From SXOA01 sp046593355 (GTDB taxonomy: Bacteria; Planctomycetota; Planctomycetia; Pirellulales; Pirellulaceae), in assembly GCA_046593355.1 (NCBI GenBank), contig JBKJNY010000102.1, positions 62,001-126,000 on the forward strand: a stretch of DNA of 64,000 bases, read 5' to 3'. The translations under genes and the position numbers were made by a program. This document shows, piece after piece, positions 27,551-36,041 of this stretch (its first letter is position 1; each line of letters opens with the position of its first letter). The notes under the pieces are model-generated. The model was not told the origin of the DNA and did not search any database. It saw only the letters and a list, made by a program, of their open reading frames with translations.

Positions 27551-28681
27551 ATGCGACTTGCTGCCAATTCTGCGAGTGACAACACTCAGGACGATCTGCG
27601 CGCTAACGCAGGTATGGCATTGGAAAGGTCTCTGGCGTATTTGGCGAAGTCGCAGAGCAACGACGGCGGCTGGCATTCAAAGACGTACGGTCAACTGAAG
27701 GGAGGGGCGGCACTGACGACCTTTGTGCTGGACGCCCTTAGCCATGCGCCGGAAGAGTGGCGAAAGAAGCATGCGGAGGCCATCGCGCGAGGGTACGAAT
27801 TCCTGCGAGCGGGTTTTGTCAGAAGGGGAACCATCGCCTGCCCCGACGGCTCGCTCGATCATCCGACCTACGGCGCCGCGCTATGGCTCCTCAGTCGGAG
27901 GCGGCTGGGGGTTGCTGGAGAAGAACAAGCTCGGGCCGATTTGCTCAATTATCTGCTGGGAGCTCAGTGCGCGAAAGGACGAGGTTTTGAAAAAGAGAAT
28001 TCCAGCTTCGGCGGCTGGGATTTTTTGGGGCAGGGAGATGCTCATGGCGTCACGACGGGGACGAATGTCTCGGTGACCTGCTTGGTGCTGGAGGCGCTGG
28101 CCGAAGAGTTCCGCCGCGAACCAAACATCAAACAGGCCCGCGAGATTCAAACCGCGCTCCGTCATGCCATCGTCTGGACAAGCCATTGTCAGCAACTGGA
28201 CGGCGGCTTTTGCTTCACCCCCGAGCCGATGTCGCTGAACAATAAGGCCGATTTCCAGGACGATGCCCGCCGTGAGCCGCGGGCTTACGGCACCGCCACG
28301 TGTGACGGCATTCGCGCACTATTGGCCTGCGGAGTCCAGGCCGATGACAAGCGCGTCACTAAGGCCGCCGCCTGGCTGGCGGAGCGCCCCAGCCTCGAGC
28401 TAGTTCCCGGATTTGAAGGACTACCGCCGGAGCTCGGCTGGCAACGGGGGCTGCGGTTCTACTACTACGCCTCGCTGGCCAAGGTTCTGCCGACGCTTCC
28501 CCCTGCCGATGTTGCCTCGCGGCGAAAGAGTCTCCTTGAAATGCTGCTCAAGCTGCAACGTACCGACGGCAGCTTTTTGAATGAGAGCGACCGGATGCGC
28601 GAAAATGATCCGCTGATTGCGACGGGACTCGCCCTGGCGGCGCTCGCCACATCTTCGAACCGCGATGTACCGAAAGGATGA
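27551..28681 (+). CDS. Prenyltransferase/squalene-oxidase repeat protein
   Basis: The 376-residue product is a second alpha/alpha-toroid protein with QW-like motifs (SNDGGWHSKTYG, LDGGFCFTPEP, TDGSFLNES). Unlike the gene at 24046 it has no signal peptide visible, so it may be cytoplasmic, or its N-terminus is wrong. It is too short for a terpene cyclase and no DxDD motif is seen. It is followed 4 bases later by a Tat-type TIM-barrel protein, and the two may be one unit. Function unknown. Confidence 0.78.
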   Translation: MRLAANSASDNTQDDLRANAGMALERSLAYLAKSQSNDGGWHSKTYGQLKGGAALTTFVLDALSHAPEEWRKKHAEAIARGYEFLRAGFVRRGTIACPDGSLDHPTYGAALWLLSRRRLGVAGEEQARADLLNYLLGAQCAKGRGFEKENSSFGGWDFLGQGDAHGVTTGTNVSVTCLVLEALAEEFRREPNIKQAREIQTALRHAIVWTSHCQQLDGGFCFTPEPMSLNNKADFQDDARREPRAYGTATCDGIRALLACGVQADDKRVTKAAAWLAERPSLELVPGFEGLPPELGWQRGLRFYYYASLAKVLPTLPPADVASRRKSLLEMLLKLQRTDGSFLNESDRMRENDPLIATGLALAALATSSNRDVPKG

Positions 28682-28685
28682 AGAT

Positions 28686-29630
28686 ATGCCATTGCACCTG
28701 CGACGCCGAACTCTTGTCAGAGCTGCCGCCTTCGGTGTGGGAAGCCTGGCGCTTCGGTCGATCGGCTTCGGCGCATGCGAAGAAAAAGCAGACGCGAAGG
28801 AACAACCAACCCGCTTTCAAATCGCCTGCATGACCCTCCCTTACAGCCAGTATCCGCTGGCTCGCGCGCTGGCGGGCATTCAAGAGGCGGGCTACAAGTT
28901 CGTCGCTTGGGGGACCACGCATAAGGAAGAGGGGGAATCCAAGGGTGTCCCCGTGATACCCGCGGATGCGGCTCCGGCAAAGGCCAAGGAGCTGGGACAG
29001 CGCTGTCGCGATCTTGGCCTGAAGCCGCTCATGCTGTTCAGCGGCATCTATCCCGAGGATCCGCAGGCAATGGACGTCTTCAAAAGCCGCATCCGGCAAG
29101 CGGAAGCGGCGGGAATGCCGCAAGTTCTGACGTTCGGGCATACCAAGGGCCCCAACCGCAAATTGTGGGTGGAGCGGTTCAAGGAGCTGGGGCCAATCGC
29201 CCGCGACCACGGAGTGCTACTGGTGGTGAAACAACATGGAGAGACGGGAGAAGTGACCGGCGAAATCGTCCGCGAGGTCGATGACAAAAATGTCCTGGTG
29301 AATTATGACGCCGGCAACGTCATGGACTACACGAAGGGGAAGATCAATCCACTGGAGGACATCAAGACATGTGCCGCGAACATCCGCAGCTTCTGCATCA
29401 AGGACCATCGGCTGTTCCCGGTCAACCAGGATTGCGGGCCAGGGCTCGGCGAGATCGACCACTACCGCCTGCTGCACCACGTCGCATTCACTGGTCTGGC
29501 GATGCCGCTATGCTGCGAGAACATCTCGATCCCAGGTGTGAAATCAACGACGCCGGAGGACATTGACACTTGCGCCAAACGTGCGAGAGAATTTTTGGAG
29601 CTGGTGATCCTTGGACTGCAGGCGATGTAA
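28686..29630 (+). CDS. Tat-exported sugar phosphate isomerase/epimerase-like TIM barrel
   Basis: The 314-residue product starts LRRRTLVRAAAFGVGSLAL, a twin-arginine signal. The rest is an AP-endonuclease-2/xylose-isomerase-type TIM barrel (FQIACMTLPYSQYPLARAL, LLVVKQHGETGE, FCIKDHRLF). The metal-binding Glu/His/Asp residues typical of the fold appear in the KQHGE and DHRLF segments. Such exported isomerase-like proteins are very common in planctomycetes and are thought to work on sugars in the periplasm; the substrate is unknown. ATG at 28686 was chosen to give the signal peptide. Upstream extension in frame overlaps the previous gene. Confidence 0.86.
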   Translation: MPLHLRRRTLVRAAAFGVGSLALRSIGFGACEEKADAKEQPTRFQIACMTLPYSQYPLARALAGIQEAGYKFVAWGTTHKEEGESKGVPVIPADAAPAKAKELGQRCRDLGLKPLMLFSGIYPEDPQAMDVFKSRIRQAEAAGMPQVLTFGHTKGPNRKLWVERFKELGPIARDHGVLLVVKQHGETGEVTGEIVREVDDKNVLVNYDAGNVMDYTKGKINPLEDIKTCAANIRSFCIKDHRLFPVNQDCGPGLGEIDHYRLLHHVAFTGLAMPLCCENISIPGVKSTTPEDIDTCAKRAREFLELVILGLQAM

Positions 29631-29640
29631 TCGTCGCCTG

Positions 29641-30375
29641 CTATGCCGACTTCCGCATGGGAGCTGCCTGGAGAGCTCTCGCCTCCGGCGAAACCAGCGG
29701 CAGCTTCTCTCCTTGGCGCCAGCGGCGAAGGAGGGATTCAGCTCGCTCGGTTGATTCTTGCATGTGAGCTGCGATCTTCAAACGATGCTCGTGCAGCGAT
29801 TCTTTGTTCGCTTTGTCCGGCACGGGCAGCGCCTGCGTCAAGCAAATGACGACGCGGGAAAAAGGGCGTGGGATGGCGAGCTTGTCCCAGCTCTCCATTC
29901 GCCATGGCCGATCGTAGGCAACGCACATGGGGACCAGCGGCATGCCCGTGCGGGAAGCGAGGAACACCGCGCCGGCCTGAAATTCCCGCCTTGGACCGCG
30001 GGGGCCGTCAGGCGTGATGGCGGCGCTGACGCCTTCCAGACCGTTGATGATCTCCCTGGCAGCGGAGGCTCCACCCTGGCTCGTCGAGCCGCGAACCGTG
30101 CGATAGCCGAGCGTCTCAATCACCTGGCTGATCAGCTCGCCGTCGCGACTGCGGCTGATGAGGACGTACATGCCGCTGCCGCTGAAGTAGTAACCCAGCG
30201 TCAACATGTCCTCATGCCACAAACAGAACATCCGTCCCCGGTTGCCGCCTTGGTGGGGATTGTTTTCCGGCTGCACATGCTCGCAGTGAATCTTCAAAGT
30301 CCATAGCCAGAGGCGGCAAACTTGTGCGAGCAGCCACCCAGCCACGCGAATGAGGAATCGGTTTCTTATGACCAT
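29641..30375 (-). CDS. DUF374 lysophospholipid acyltransferase-like protein
   Basis: The 244-residue product has an N-terminal hydrophobic segment and the DUF374 pattern: FCLWHEDML, ISRSRDGELISQVIETLGYRTVRGS, AAITPDGPRGPRREFQAG and PLVPM. This family is related to the plsC/LpxL acyltransferase superfamily and is linked to lipid A or phospholipid acylation; the H-x4-D-like dyad is represented by HEDML. ATG at 30375 is the likely start; GTG at 30405 adds ten residues. It is convergent with the isomerase-like gene and divergent from the PAP2 gene. Confidence 0.86.
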   Translation of the reverse strand: MVIRNRFLIRVAGWLLAQVCRLWLWTLKIHCEHVQPENNPHQGGNRGRMFCLWHEDMLTLGYYFSGSGMYVLISRSRDGELISQVIETLGYRTVRGSTSQGGASAAREIINGLEGVSAAITPDGPRGPRREFQAGAVFLASRTGMPLVPMCVAYDRPWRMESWDKLAIPRPFSRVVICLTQALPVPDKANKESLHEHRLKIAAHMQESTERAESLLRRWRQGEKLPLVSPEARALQAAPMRKSA

Positions 30376-30475
30376 CCGTGGCTTCTCCGAGTGTCGTGCT
30401 ATCACGGGCGGGATTTTATCGGCTCTCGACGCTTCGGCCTATGTCAGTTGGCCAAGGCGCGATAGCATCGCTGGC

Positions 30476-31156
30476 ATGGGAGAGCAGCCCGATAACTTAT
30501 TGCCAACCTCTCGGCCGCTAGGGAAACGGCTGCTCCTGCCGGCGGTCCTGGCGGTATTGGTTGTTCCTGCCTTCTGGCTGGACATGTCTTTTTCCCATTT
30601 CTTCGCGGGCAAGCCGTGGGGCGGCGACCTGGCCAAGATGGTCATGCTCTGCGAAGCCTTCGGCTACGCCGGCACCGTCGCTTTCATCCTGTTGGCCGCC
30701 GCGCTTCTCGATCCTCGCGGCTGGCGGGTGCTGCCGCGGCTGGCGATTGCCTCTTATGGAGCTGGACTTCTGGCGGACCTGATAAAGCTCCCCATTGGCC
30801 GCCATCGACCGCTGGATGGGAAGTTCTTAGCCGAGACTGCGATGCAGACGTTCACAACCTGGGACGCCCACCAGCATATTCACCTCACCCAGTCCTTTCC
30901 GTCGGCTCACACGGCGACGGCGACGGGACTGGCATGTGGACTGGCATTTTTTTACCCTCGAGGCACTTGGCTGTTCATTTTGCTGGCCATGCTGACCGCG
31001 CTGCAAAGAATGTACGCCCGCGAGCATTACCTCAGCGACGTGTTCGCCGGAGCAGCCGTAGGCACACTCGTGGGCATCGTGACGACCAGCCGACTACGCT
31101 CGAACCGCTGGCTGGATAGCCTGGAAAACGCAGCAGGGATGAAAGGCAAATCCTAG
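30476..31156 (+). CDS. PAP2-family membrane phosphatase
   Basis: The 226-residue product has about six hydrophobic segments and the three PAP2 catalytic motifs: KLPIGRHRP, SFPSAHTAT and REHYLSDVFAG. It is probably an inner-membrane phosphatase for lipid phosphates such as undecaprenyl pyrophosphate or phosphatidic acid. ATG at 30476 was chosen because the preceding frame covers the divergent promoter region. The TAG stop touches the repeat at 31157. Confidence 0.88.
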   Translation: MGEQPDNLLPTSRPLGKRLLLPAVLAVLVVPAFWLDMSFSHFFAGKPWGGDLAKMVMLCEAFGYAGTVAFILLAAALLDPRGWRVLPRLAIASYGAGLLADLIKLPIGRHRPLDGKFLAETAMQTFTTWDAHQHIHLTQSFPSAHTATATGLACGLAFFYPRGTWLFILLAMLTALQRMYAREHYLSDVFAGAAVGTLVGIVTTSRLRSNRWLDSLENAAGMKGKS

Positions 31157-31192
31157 ACCCTCACCCCGGCCCTCTCCCAAAGGGAGAGGGGG
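31157..31192. repeat. CCCTCACCCC-type palindrome
   Basis: ACCCTCACCCCGGCCCTCTC is followed by CCAAAGGGAGAGGGGG. The second half forms a stem of CCCTCTCCC with GGGAGAGGG. The element begins directly after the TAG of the PAP2 gene and ends just before the convergent gene at 31198. A related element is at 60427-60474. Confidence 0.8.
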
Positions 31193-31197
31193 AAATG

Positions 31198-32544
31198 CTA
31201 CGGAATGAAGTTCACCTGGGCGATGACCTCGGCATCAAACCCGCGATTGGGCCGCTGCGCCAGCGGAAACGCGCCGCCGATGCGGAACTGGAAGCGGTCG
31301 TTCCAGATGGTGTGGATGCCGACGGTGAGATTGGTCGCCGTCTGCTGGTTGGACAGATTGCCGAGCTGATAGAAGTTCGGTCCTGCGGGGCCAATGTGGG
31401 TGGCATTCACGAAGTCGCCGGTCTGCGTCGCGGCAACGTAATGCACTTCCCCGACGAAAGCCATTCCCGTGATCCCGCCACCTCCGGGATTCTGATAGAA
31501 CCACGCTCCCCCCGCCAAATCCAGGTGCATCCGCGTTTGGGGAGTGTAGACGCCGATGGTCACATCCGGTCCGCCCGGTGAACCCACCACAAACTGGTTG
31601 CCGCTGGCCGGCACGCTGGCGGTGATGAAGCCCTGAAAGAACGTGGCATCCGTCGGCAGAGCCATGACGCCAATAAACGGGAGCACTGTGGTGGAGCTGT
31701 TGCGAAGTTGATACCGGGTGAATGGCCCTCGGCCCTGCACGCTGGAACCCGTCGGCAACTCCAGCCCCAGGCCACCGGAGAGAATGGCATAGTCGCTCCG
31801 CCAAATGGCCGTCTTGGAGATCAAGCCCAGGTTGCCGAACCCGCCCGACGAGGCTCCCGGATTGCCGGCAAAGTCAAATCCGCTCGTCAGCGGCAACTGC
31901 AATTGCCAGGACGAGATTCCATCCATGAACGTCTGCTCGGTCCCGAGCGTGTACTGGTCCACCGGCGAAAAGATCTGCCGATTGCCGTCCCGCGTCTGGA
32001 TCGCATTTTCAAAATGGTTGAAATTGAAGAAGGAACGGCTCTGCGGCACGGGCGTATTGTTATCCGAAATCTGCAGAGGTCCTGCCCCGCCTCCCATCGG
32101 GATGTCGGTCACCATGGGCTTTTGCGGGACTCCATTGAAATCCGTCGCTCGTGCCAGCAATTGCCCGCTCGCCCCGTAGTAATGGCCGAACATGCGCGGG
32201 GCGCTGGCGAGGTAATCACCGGTGTCGCTTGTCGAAGGAGGAGCCAAGTTCTGCCCTTCCGTGGCCGGGCGCCGCGTGGGACGCCGCGGAGCAGTGCCAG
32301 GGCGTGTGGTAGTACCCGGCTGCTGGAACATTACCAAATCAACGTCGGAGTCTGCGAAGTAGCCCTCCGCGCTTTCCGTGAAGGGGGAATGGGTACTCTC
32401 GTCGACCACATCGTCCGTTACGTCAACCTCGCTTCCTAGCAAAAGCGTGGACGCTAGCACGCTGGCAAGAGCGATGGCCCATCGGCAACAGGCTGGCATC
32501 TGTCGGGAGATTGACCACACTGAAACTTCGAGCTTCGCGCGCAT
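31198..32544 (-). CDS. Secreted beta-barrel-like protein
   Basis: The 448-residue product has an N-terminal hydrophobic stretch (about residues 21-37) read as a signal peptide. An Arg/Thr/Pro-rich low-complexity stretch follows (residues 75-100). From residue 170 alternating hydrophobic and polar strands rich in Gly, Asn and aromatic residues look like an outer-membrane beta-barrel (SGGLGLELPTGSSV, TNLTVGIHTIWNDRFQFRIGG). The last residue is not the usual aromatic. It has the character of a planctomycete outer-membrane protein, but I recognise no named family. Confidence 0.7.
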   Translation of the reverse strand: MRAKLEVSVWSISRQMPACCRWAIALASVLASTLLLGSEVDVTDDVVDESTHSPFTESAEGYFADSDVDLVMFQQPGTTTRPGTAPRRPTRRPATEGQNLAPPSTSDTGDYLASAPRMFGHYYGASGQLLARATDFNGVPQKPMVTDIPMGGGAGPLQISDNNTPVPQSRSFFNFNHFENAIQTRDGNRQIFSPVDQYTLGTEQTFMDGISSWQLQLPLTSGFDFAGNPGASSGGFGNLGLISKTAIWRSDYAILSGGLGLELPTGSSVQGRGPFTRYQLRNSSTTVLPFIGVMALPTDATFFQGFITASVPASGNQFVVGSPGGPDVTIGVYTPQTRMHLDLAGGAWFYQNPGGGGITGMAFVGEVHYVAATQTGDFVNATHIGPAGPNFYQLGNLSNQQTATNLTVGIHTIWNDRFQFRIGGAFPLAQRPNRGFDAEVIAQVNFIP

Positions 32545-32683
32545 ATAGATATCCCTCCGTTCACATCGTATCGGACATGACGATGCGGGCGTGTGAGCCG
32601 GATTCTACTAGGGATACGGTTTTTACGATTCCACAGGCCTGCTCGGACCGAGGCGATGCAAGCACCCACTGGGTAGATTGTGG

Positions 32684-35194
32684 TCATTGAGATTTTCCGC
32701 CTCGGGACACGCCGATCTCCTCCGGCTTGGGAATCGCCGGAAATTCGGGGGCTGCCGCCGCTTGTTCGATCAGCGTATCCACCCACGGTTGGCCGTAGTC
32801 TTTGGCGGCCGCCGTGAGGCAAACATTCATTTGCTTTAGCTCTTGCTCGCTGAGCTTTTTCCACTGCCGCAGGCGCAATAGCTCACGAAAGGTCATGACG
32901 TAATCTCGCTGATGACTGATTTTTACCGACTGCAGGGCCTGAAACTCATAAAATGCGGAAATGAGGTAGTCAAACGCTTCCGCCGATTCCTTTTGCAGCT
33001 CCCGGACCCTCGCAAGGTTGAGCTGCATCCCGGCCATAGTGCCTCGATATTCGACGACACCGACATTCCCGACAACAAGTTCGTCGGAAACCCTTAGCCC
33101 CTCATAGTAACGCTCTCCCGCAAGCGCCAAATCTTTATCTCCATTCCGAACGAACGCGATATCCCCCAGCCGTTGCCAACACATTGCCAAAGCATAGAGA
33201 TCGTCGAGACTGCGCCCTTTCCGCTGAGTAAGCAGTAAAAAAACATCGCGGGCCTGACCTGCGGCCGTTTCGGCTTCAACGAGCTTCCGCTGCGAAAGAA
33301 AGAAGACCCCCAGGTTATCGAAGCCTTTGGCAAGATCTCGCTGTACGCCGACATTCGCCGGTTCTCTTTGCAACAACCCATTCCGGCGCCGCTGGGCAGC
33401 TTGATACTGCTCTAGCGCCATTGGGGAATGCCCAAGCGATTCTTCCAGCAGACCAAGGTTCATCTCCGAGTTGGCCAGCAATTGCCCGGCGACGATATCC
33501 CGCGGCTTCAGTTCCACGAGCAAGCGTCGCAAAGTGCTCGCATCTTGCAGTGGCCCTGCCGCCTCTGGGAATCGCTGCTGCTCGAAGTGCAAGGTGCCGA
33601 TCTGCGTTTTCATTTTGGAAAGCTCTTCCAGCAACTGGATATTCTGCGGATCCGCCTGGTAGAGTTTATCCAGCGATTCCGCAGCCGTTTCCATGAGCGA
33701 GAGAGCTTCTTTTGGCTTCCCCAGATTCTTGGTGACGAAGCCCATCTGGAAACGAACCATTGCGATATCTATTGGCAATCGCTGATTCTTCTCCAATTTG
33801 GGAAGCAGCTGCTCGTATTCCTTGAGCGCCTTGCCATAGATGTCGGCTGTGATCGGCTGCATGCCTGGCTGATTGAAAAGTGTTTCTTCACTAATGCGCA
33901 CCAGAAGCTGATCCACCATCTTCATCGCTGCCTGATTCGTTTCGTCGGCTTCATGTAAGGCGGCGGTGGCCTTCCTTTCTCCCTCCAGGGCCTGGTTCCT
34001 TCCGACCCACAAGCCGACGAATGACACCATGAGTGCCACGGAAACGATCGCGATGGAGCCTGCCCACGCGGGGTTGCGCCGGCACCAGCGGATGACTTTT
34101 TCCCAGGTCGCGGTGGGGCGGGCGAGGATGGGGCGATCTTCGAGAAACCTTTGTAGCTCTTCGGCCAGCTCGCCCGCGGTTTGATAGCGGCGGGCGGGGG
34201 ACTTTTCCAGGCACTTGAGGCAGATGGTTTCGACGTCGCGCGGGATCGCCGGGTTCAGCCGCCGCGGGGAGACCGGGTCGACGGTCATCACCTGTTGCAG
34301 CGTCTCGCCCAGGGTGGCGGCTGTGAAGGGAGGTCGGCCGACGAGTGTTTCGTAGAGGGTGGCTCCAAGGGAATACACGTCGCTCCATTTCCCCATCTCT
34401 TCATGCTTGCCCCGGGCCTGCTCCGGCGGCATGTAGCTGGGCGTGCCGAGCACCGTCCCCGTCGCCGTCAGTTGCGAGTTCTCCTGGGCGTTGGTCGCCA
34501 GGCCAAAGTCCGTGATCTTCGGCTCTTCGTACTTGTCCAGCAGGATGTTCTGCGGCTTGAGGTCGCGGTGGAGAATGCCGGCGTTGTGGGCATAGTCGAC
34601 GGCGAGCGCCAGCTTGCGAATGATGATGGCCGCCCGCTGCGGTTGGAGAGGCCGCTCGCTGATGAGCTTGTGCAGGCTTTGCCCCTCGACGTACTCCATC
34701 GTAAAGAACGGCGATCCGGCGTGCTCGCCGACGTCGTAGACGCCGACGATGTTGGGGTGCTCCAAATGCGCGGCGGCCCGAGCCTCCACCATGAAGCGGG
34801 CCACCTCCTGCTCTTCCGCGAGCTGCCCCACCTTGATCAACTTCAGGGCCACAATCCGCTTCAGCCGCCGCGACCGGGCCTTGAGCACCAGGCCCATGCC
34901 GCCATGCCCGATCTTGTCGAGGATGTCGTACTCGCCGACTCGATCAAACGGCAGCCCCGCCACGGCTGGCGCGGGAGGCATGTTGGCGATCGTAGCGCCC
35001 GCGTCACCGGCAGGAATCTCGCGGGCCATCGTGGCATAGATATCAGCGGGGGGCGTGTCCCCCGGAGTAGTCCCGGCTGGCGAGGAAGGCGCGATCGTCT
35101 CCATCGCTTCAGGTCGCAGCGGGGGCGCAAGGTCAAGCGTGCCGAACTCATCGGCTGTGTCGCGTCCATCGGGTTTATCACGCCGTTCCGCCAT
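32684..35194 (-). CDS. Ser/Thr protein kinase with C-terminal helical repeats
   Basis: The 836-residue product has a Pro-rich N-terminal tail (1-85), then a Hanks-type kinase domain: glycine loop IGHGGMGLV at 95-103, Lys118, HRDLKPQN with Asp211, and DFG at 229-231. A single membrane helix lies near 385-405. The C-terminal 430 residues are helical and TPR-like (KALKEYEQLLPKLEKNQRLP, YGKALKEYE). The kinase is therefore cytoplasmic and the repeats outside the inner membrane. Substrates are unknown. A palindrome lies 45 bases upstream. Confidence 0.93.
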   Translation of the reverse strand: MAERRDKPDGRDTADEFGTLDLAPPLRPEAMETIAPSSPAGTTPGDTPPADIYATMAREIPAGDAGATIANMPPAPAVAGLPFDRVGEYDILDKIGHGGMGLVLKARSRRLKRIVALKLIKVGQLAEEQEVARFMVEARAAAHLEHPNIVGVYDVGEHAGSPFFTMEYVEGQSLHKLISERPLQPQRAAIIIRKLALAVDYAHNAGILHRDLKPQNILLDKYEEPKITDFGLATNAQENSQLTATGTVLGTPSYMPPEQARGKHEEMGKWSDVYSLGATLYETLVGRPPFTAATLGETLQQVMTVDPVSPRRLNPAIPRDVETICLKCLEKSPARRYQTAGELAEELQRFLEDRPILARPTATWEKVIRWCRRNPAWAGSIAIVSVALMVSFVGLWVGRNQALEGERKATAALHEADETNQAAMKMVDQLLVRISEETLFNQPGMQPITADIYGKALKEYEQLLPKLEKNQRLPIDIAMVRFQMGFVTKNLGKPKEALSLMETAAESLDKLYQADPQNIQLLEELSKMKTQIGTLHFEQQRFPEAAGPLQDASTLRRLLVELKPRDIVAGQLLANSEMNLGLLEESLGHSPMALEQYQAAQRRRNGLLQREPANVGVQRDLAKGFDNLGVFFLSQRKLVEAETAAGQARDVFLLLTQRKGRSLDDLYALAMCWQRLGDIAFVRNGDKDLALAGERYYEGLRVSDELVVGNVGVVEYRGTMAGMQLNLARVRELQKESAEAFDYLISAFYEFQALQSVKISHQRDYVMTFRELLRLRQWKKLSEQELKQMNVCLTAAAKDYGQPWVDTLIEQAAAAPEFPAIPKPEEIGVSRGGKSQ

Positions 35195-35239
35195 GGTTAT
35201 CGATCCGCTGGACTCCCATTACGCCGGCTGTGGTTCGCC

Positions 35240-35319
35240 GGGTGGCACGCCCACGGCCTTGCGTGGGCGTGAATATGTTGAACTCCGCACGCCCACCGAA
35301 AGCCGTGGACGTGCCACCC
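35240..35319. repeat. GGGTGGCACGCCCACGG palindrome, copy 1
   Basis: The arms are 35240-35271 and 35288-35319 (32 bases each, 16-base loop), reverse complements with four mismatches. Each arm also folds on its own (CACGCCCACG with CGTGGGCGTG). The right arm ends directly at the TGA stop codon of nadD (35320-35322). Two more copies are at 35951 and 37724. Confidence 0.9.
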
Positions 35320-35931
35320 TCACCAACTGCGGTACAGCCCTTGCGTTTCAATATACTTCTCGACGGCCCGTGGAGTGCGATACCGCAATGTCCGGCCCCC
35401 CGCCGCCCGCTGCCGAAGCTCCGTGCTGCTCAGCTCGATGAGCGGCATCTCCACCTGACTGGCCTTCATGGTTTCGAGTCTGGACTCCGTTACCAGCCCC
35501 ATCAGCGGAGCGAAGTCCGGCTCGGGTGAACCCGCCCGCCGCACCACGACGGGGATGGCGAGCGTCAGGATCTCCGCCGGCTCGCGCCAAGTAGGCAAGT
35601 CCCGCAGCGAATCGGCCCCCATCAGCAAGAATAGCTCCGCTTGCGGTTTTTGCGCGGAAATGGCGCGAAGTGTCTCCACCGTATAGCTCACTCCTCCGCG
35701 GTCAATCTCGAGCGGCGACACCCGGAAGCACTCGTTTCCCGAGGTCGCCAATTCCAGCATCTCCACGCGCGCCTTCGCGGGAGCCAACTCAAACCCCAAC
35801 TTGTGGGGCGGAGCGGCTGCGGGCAGAAACCACACTTCGCTCAGCCGGCACTGCTCGCGGCAGCTTTCGGCCAGGAGCAAATGGCCGTAATGCACGGGGT
35901 CAAACGAGCCGCCGAAGATGCCGAGTCGCAT
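35320..35931 (-). CDS. nadD: Nicotinate-nucleotide adenylyltransferase
   Basis: NadD adenylylates nicotinate mononucleotide in NAD biosynthesis. The 203-residue product has the nucleotidyltransferase signature GIFGGSFDPVHYGHLLLA near the start, the PPHK motif, the LMGADSLRDLPTW segment, and ISST-like motif at ELSSTELRQR. Length is normal. ATG at 35931 was chosen because it places the GGSFDP motif in the usual position; ATG at 35949 is possible. Palindromes of the same family lie on both sides of the gene. Confidence 0.93.
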   Translation of the reverse strand: MRLGIFGGSFDPVHYGHLLLAESCREQCRLSEVWFLPAAAPPHKLGFELAPAKARVEMLELATSGNECFRVSPLEIDRGGVSYTVETLRAISAQKPQAELFLLMGADSLRDLPTWREPAEILTLAIPVVVRRAGSPEPDFAPLMGLVTESRLETMKASQVEMPLIELSSTELRQRAAGGRTLRYRTPRAVEKYIETQGLYRSW

Positions 35932-35950
35932 GAGACGTAGCTGGAACATT

Positions 35951-36027
35951 GGGTGGCACGCCCACAGCTTTGTGTGGGCGTGAGGGATGCGTAAACACGC
36001 TCACGCAAAGCCGTGAGCGTGGCACCC
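35951..36027. repeat. GGGTGGCACGCCCAC palindrome, copy 2
   Basis: The arms are 35951-35982 and 35996-36027, with a 13-base loop. It is the same family as the copy at 35240 but with a different stem sequence in each arm: CACGCCCACA with TGTGGGCGTG in the left arm and CACGCTCACG with CGTGAGCGTG in the right arm. Each arm keeps its own stem. The element lies between nadD and the HtrA-like gene. Confidence 0.9.
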
Positions 36028-36041
36028 AGTCATTCTACCAC

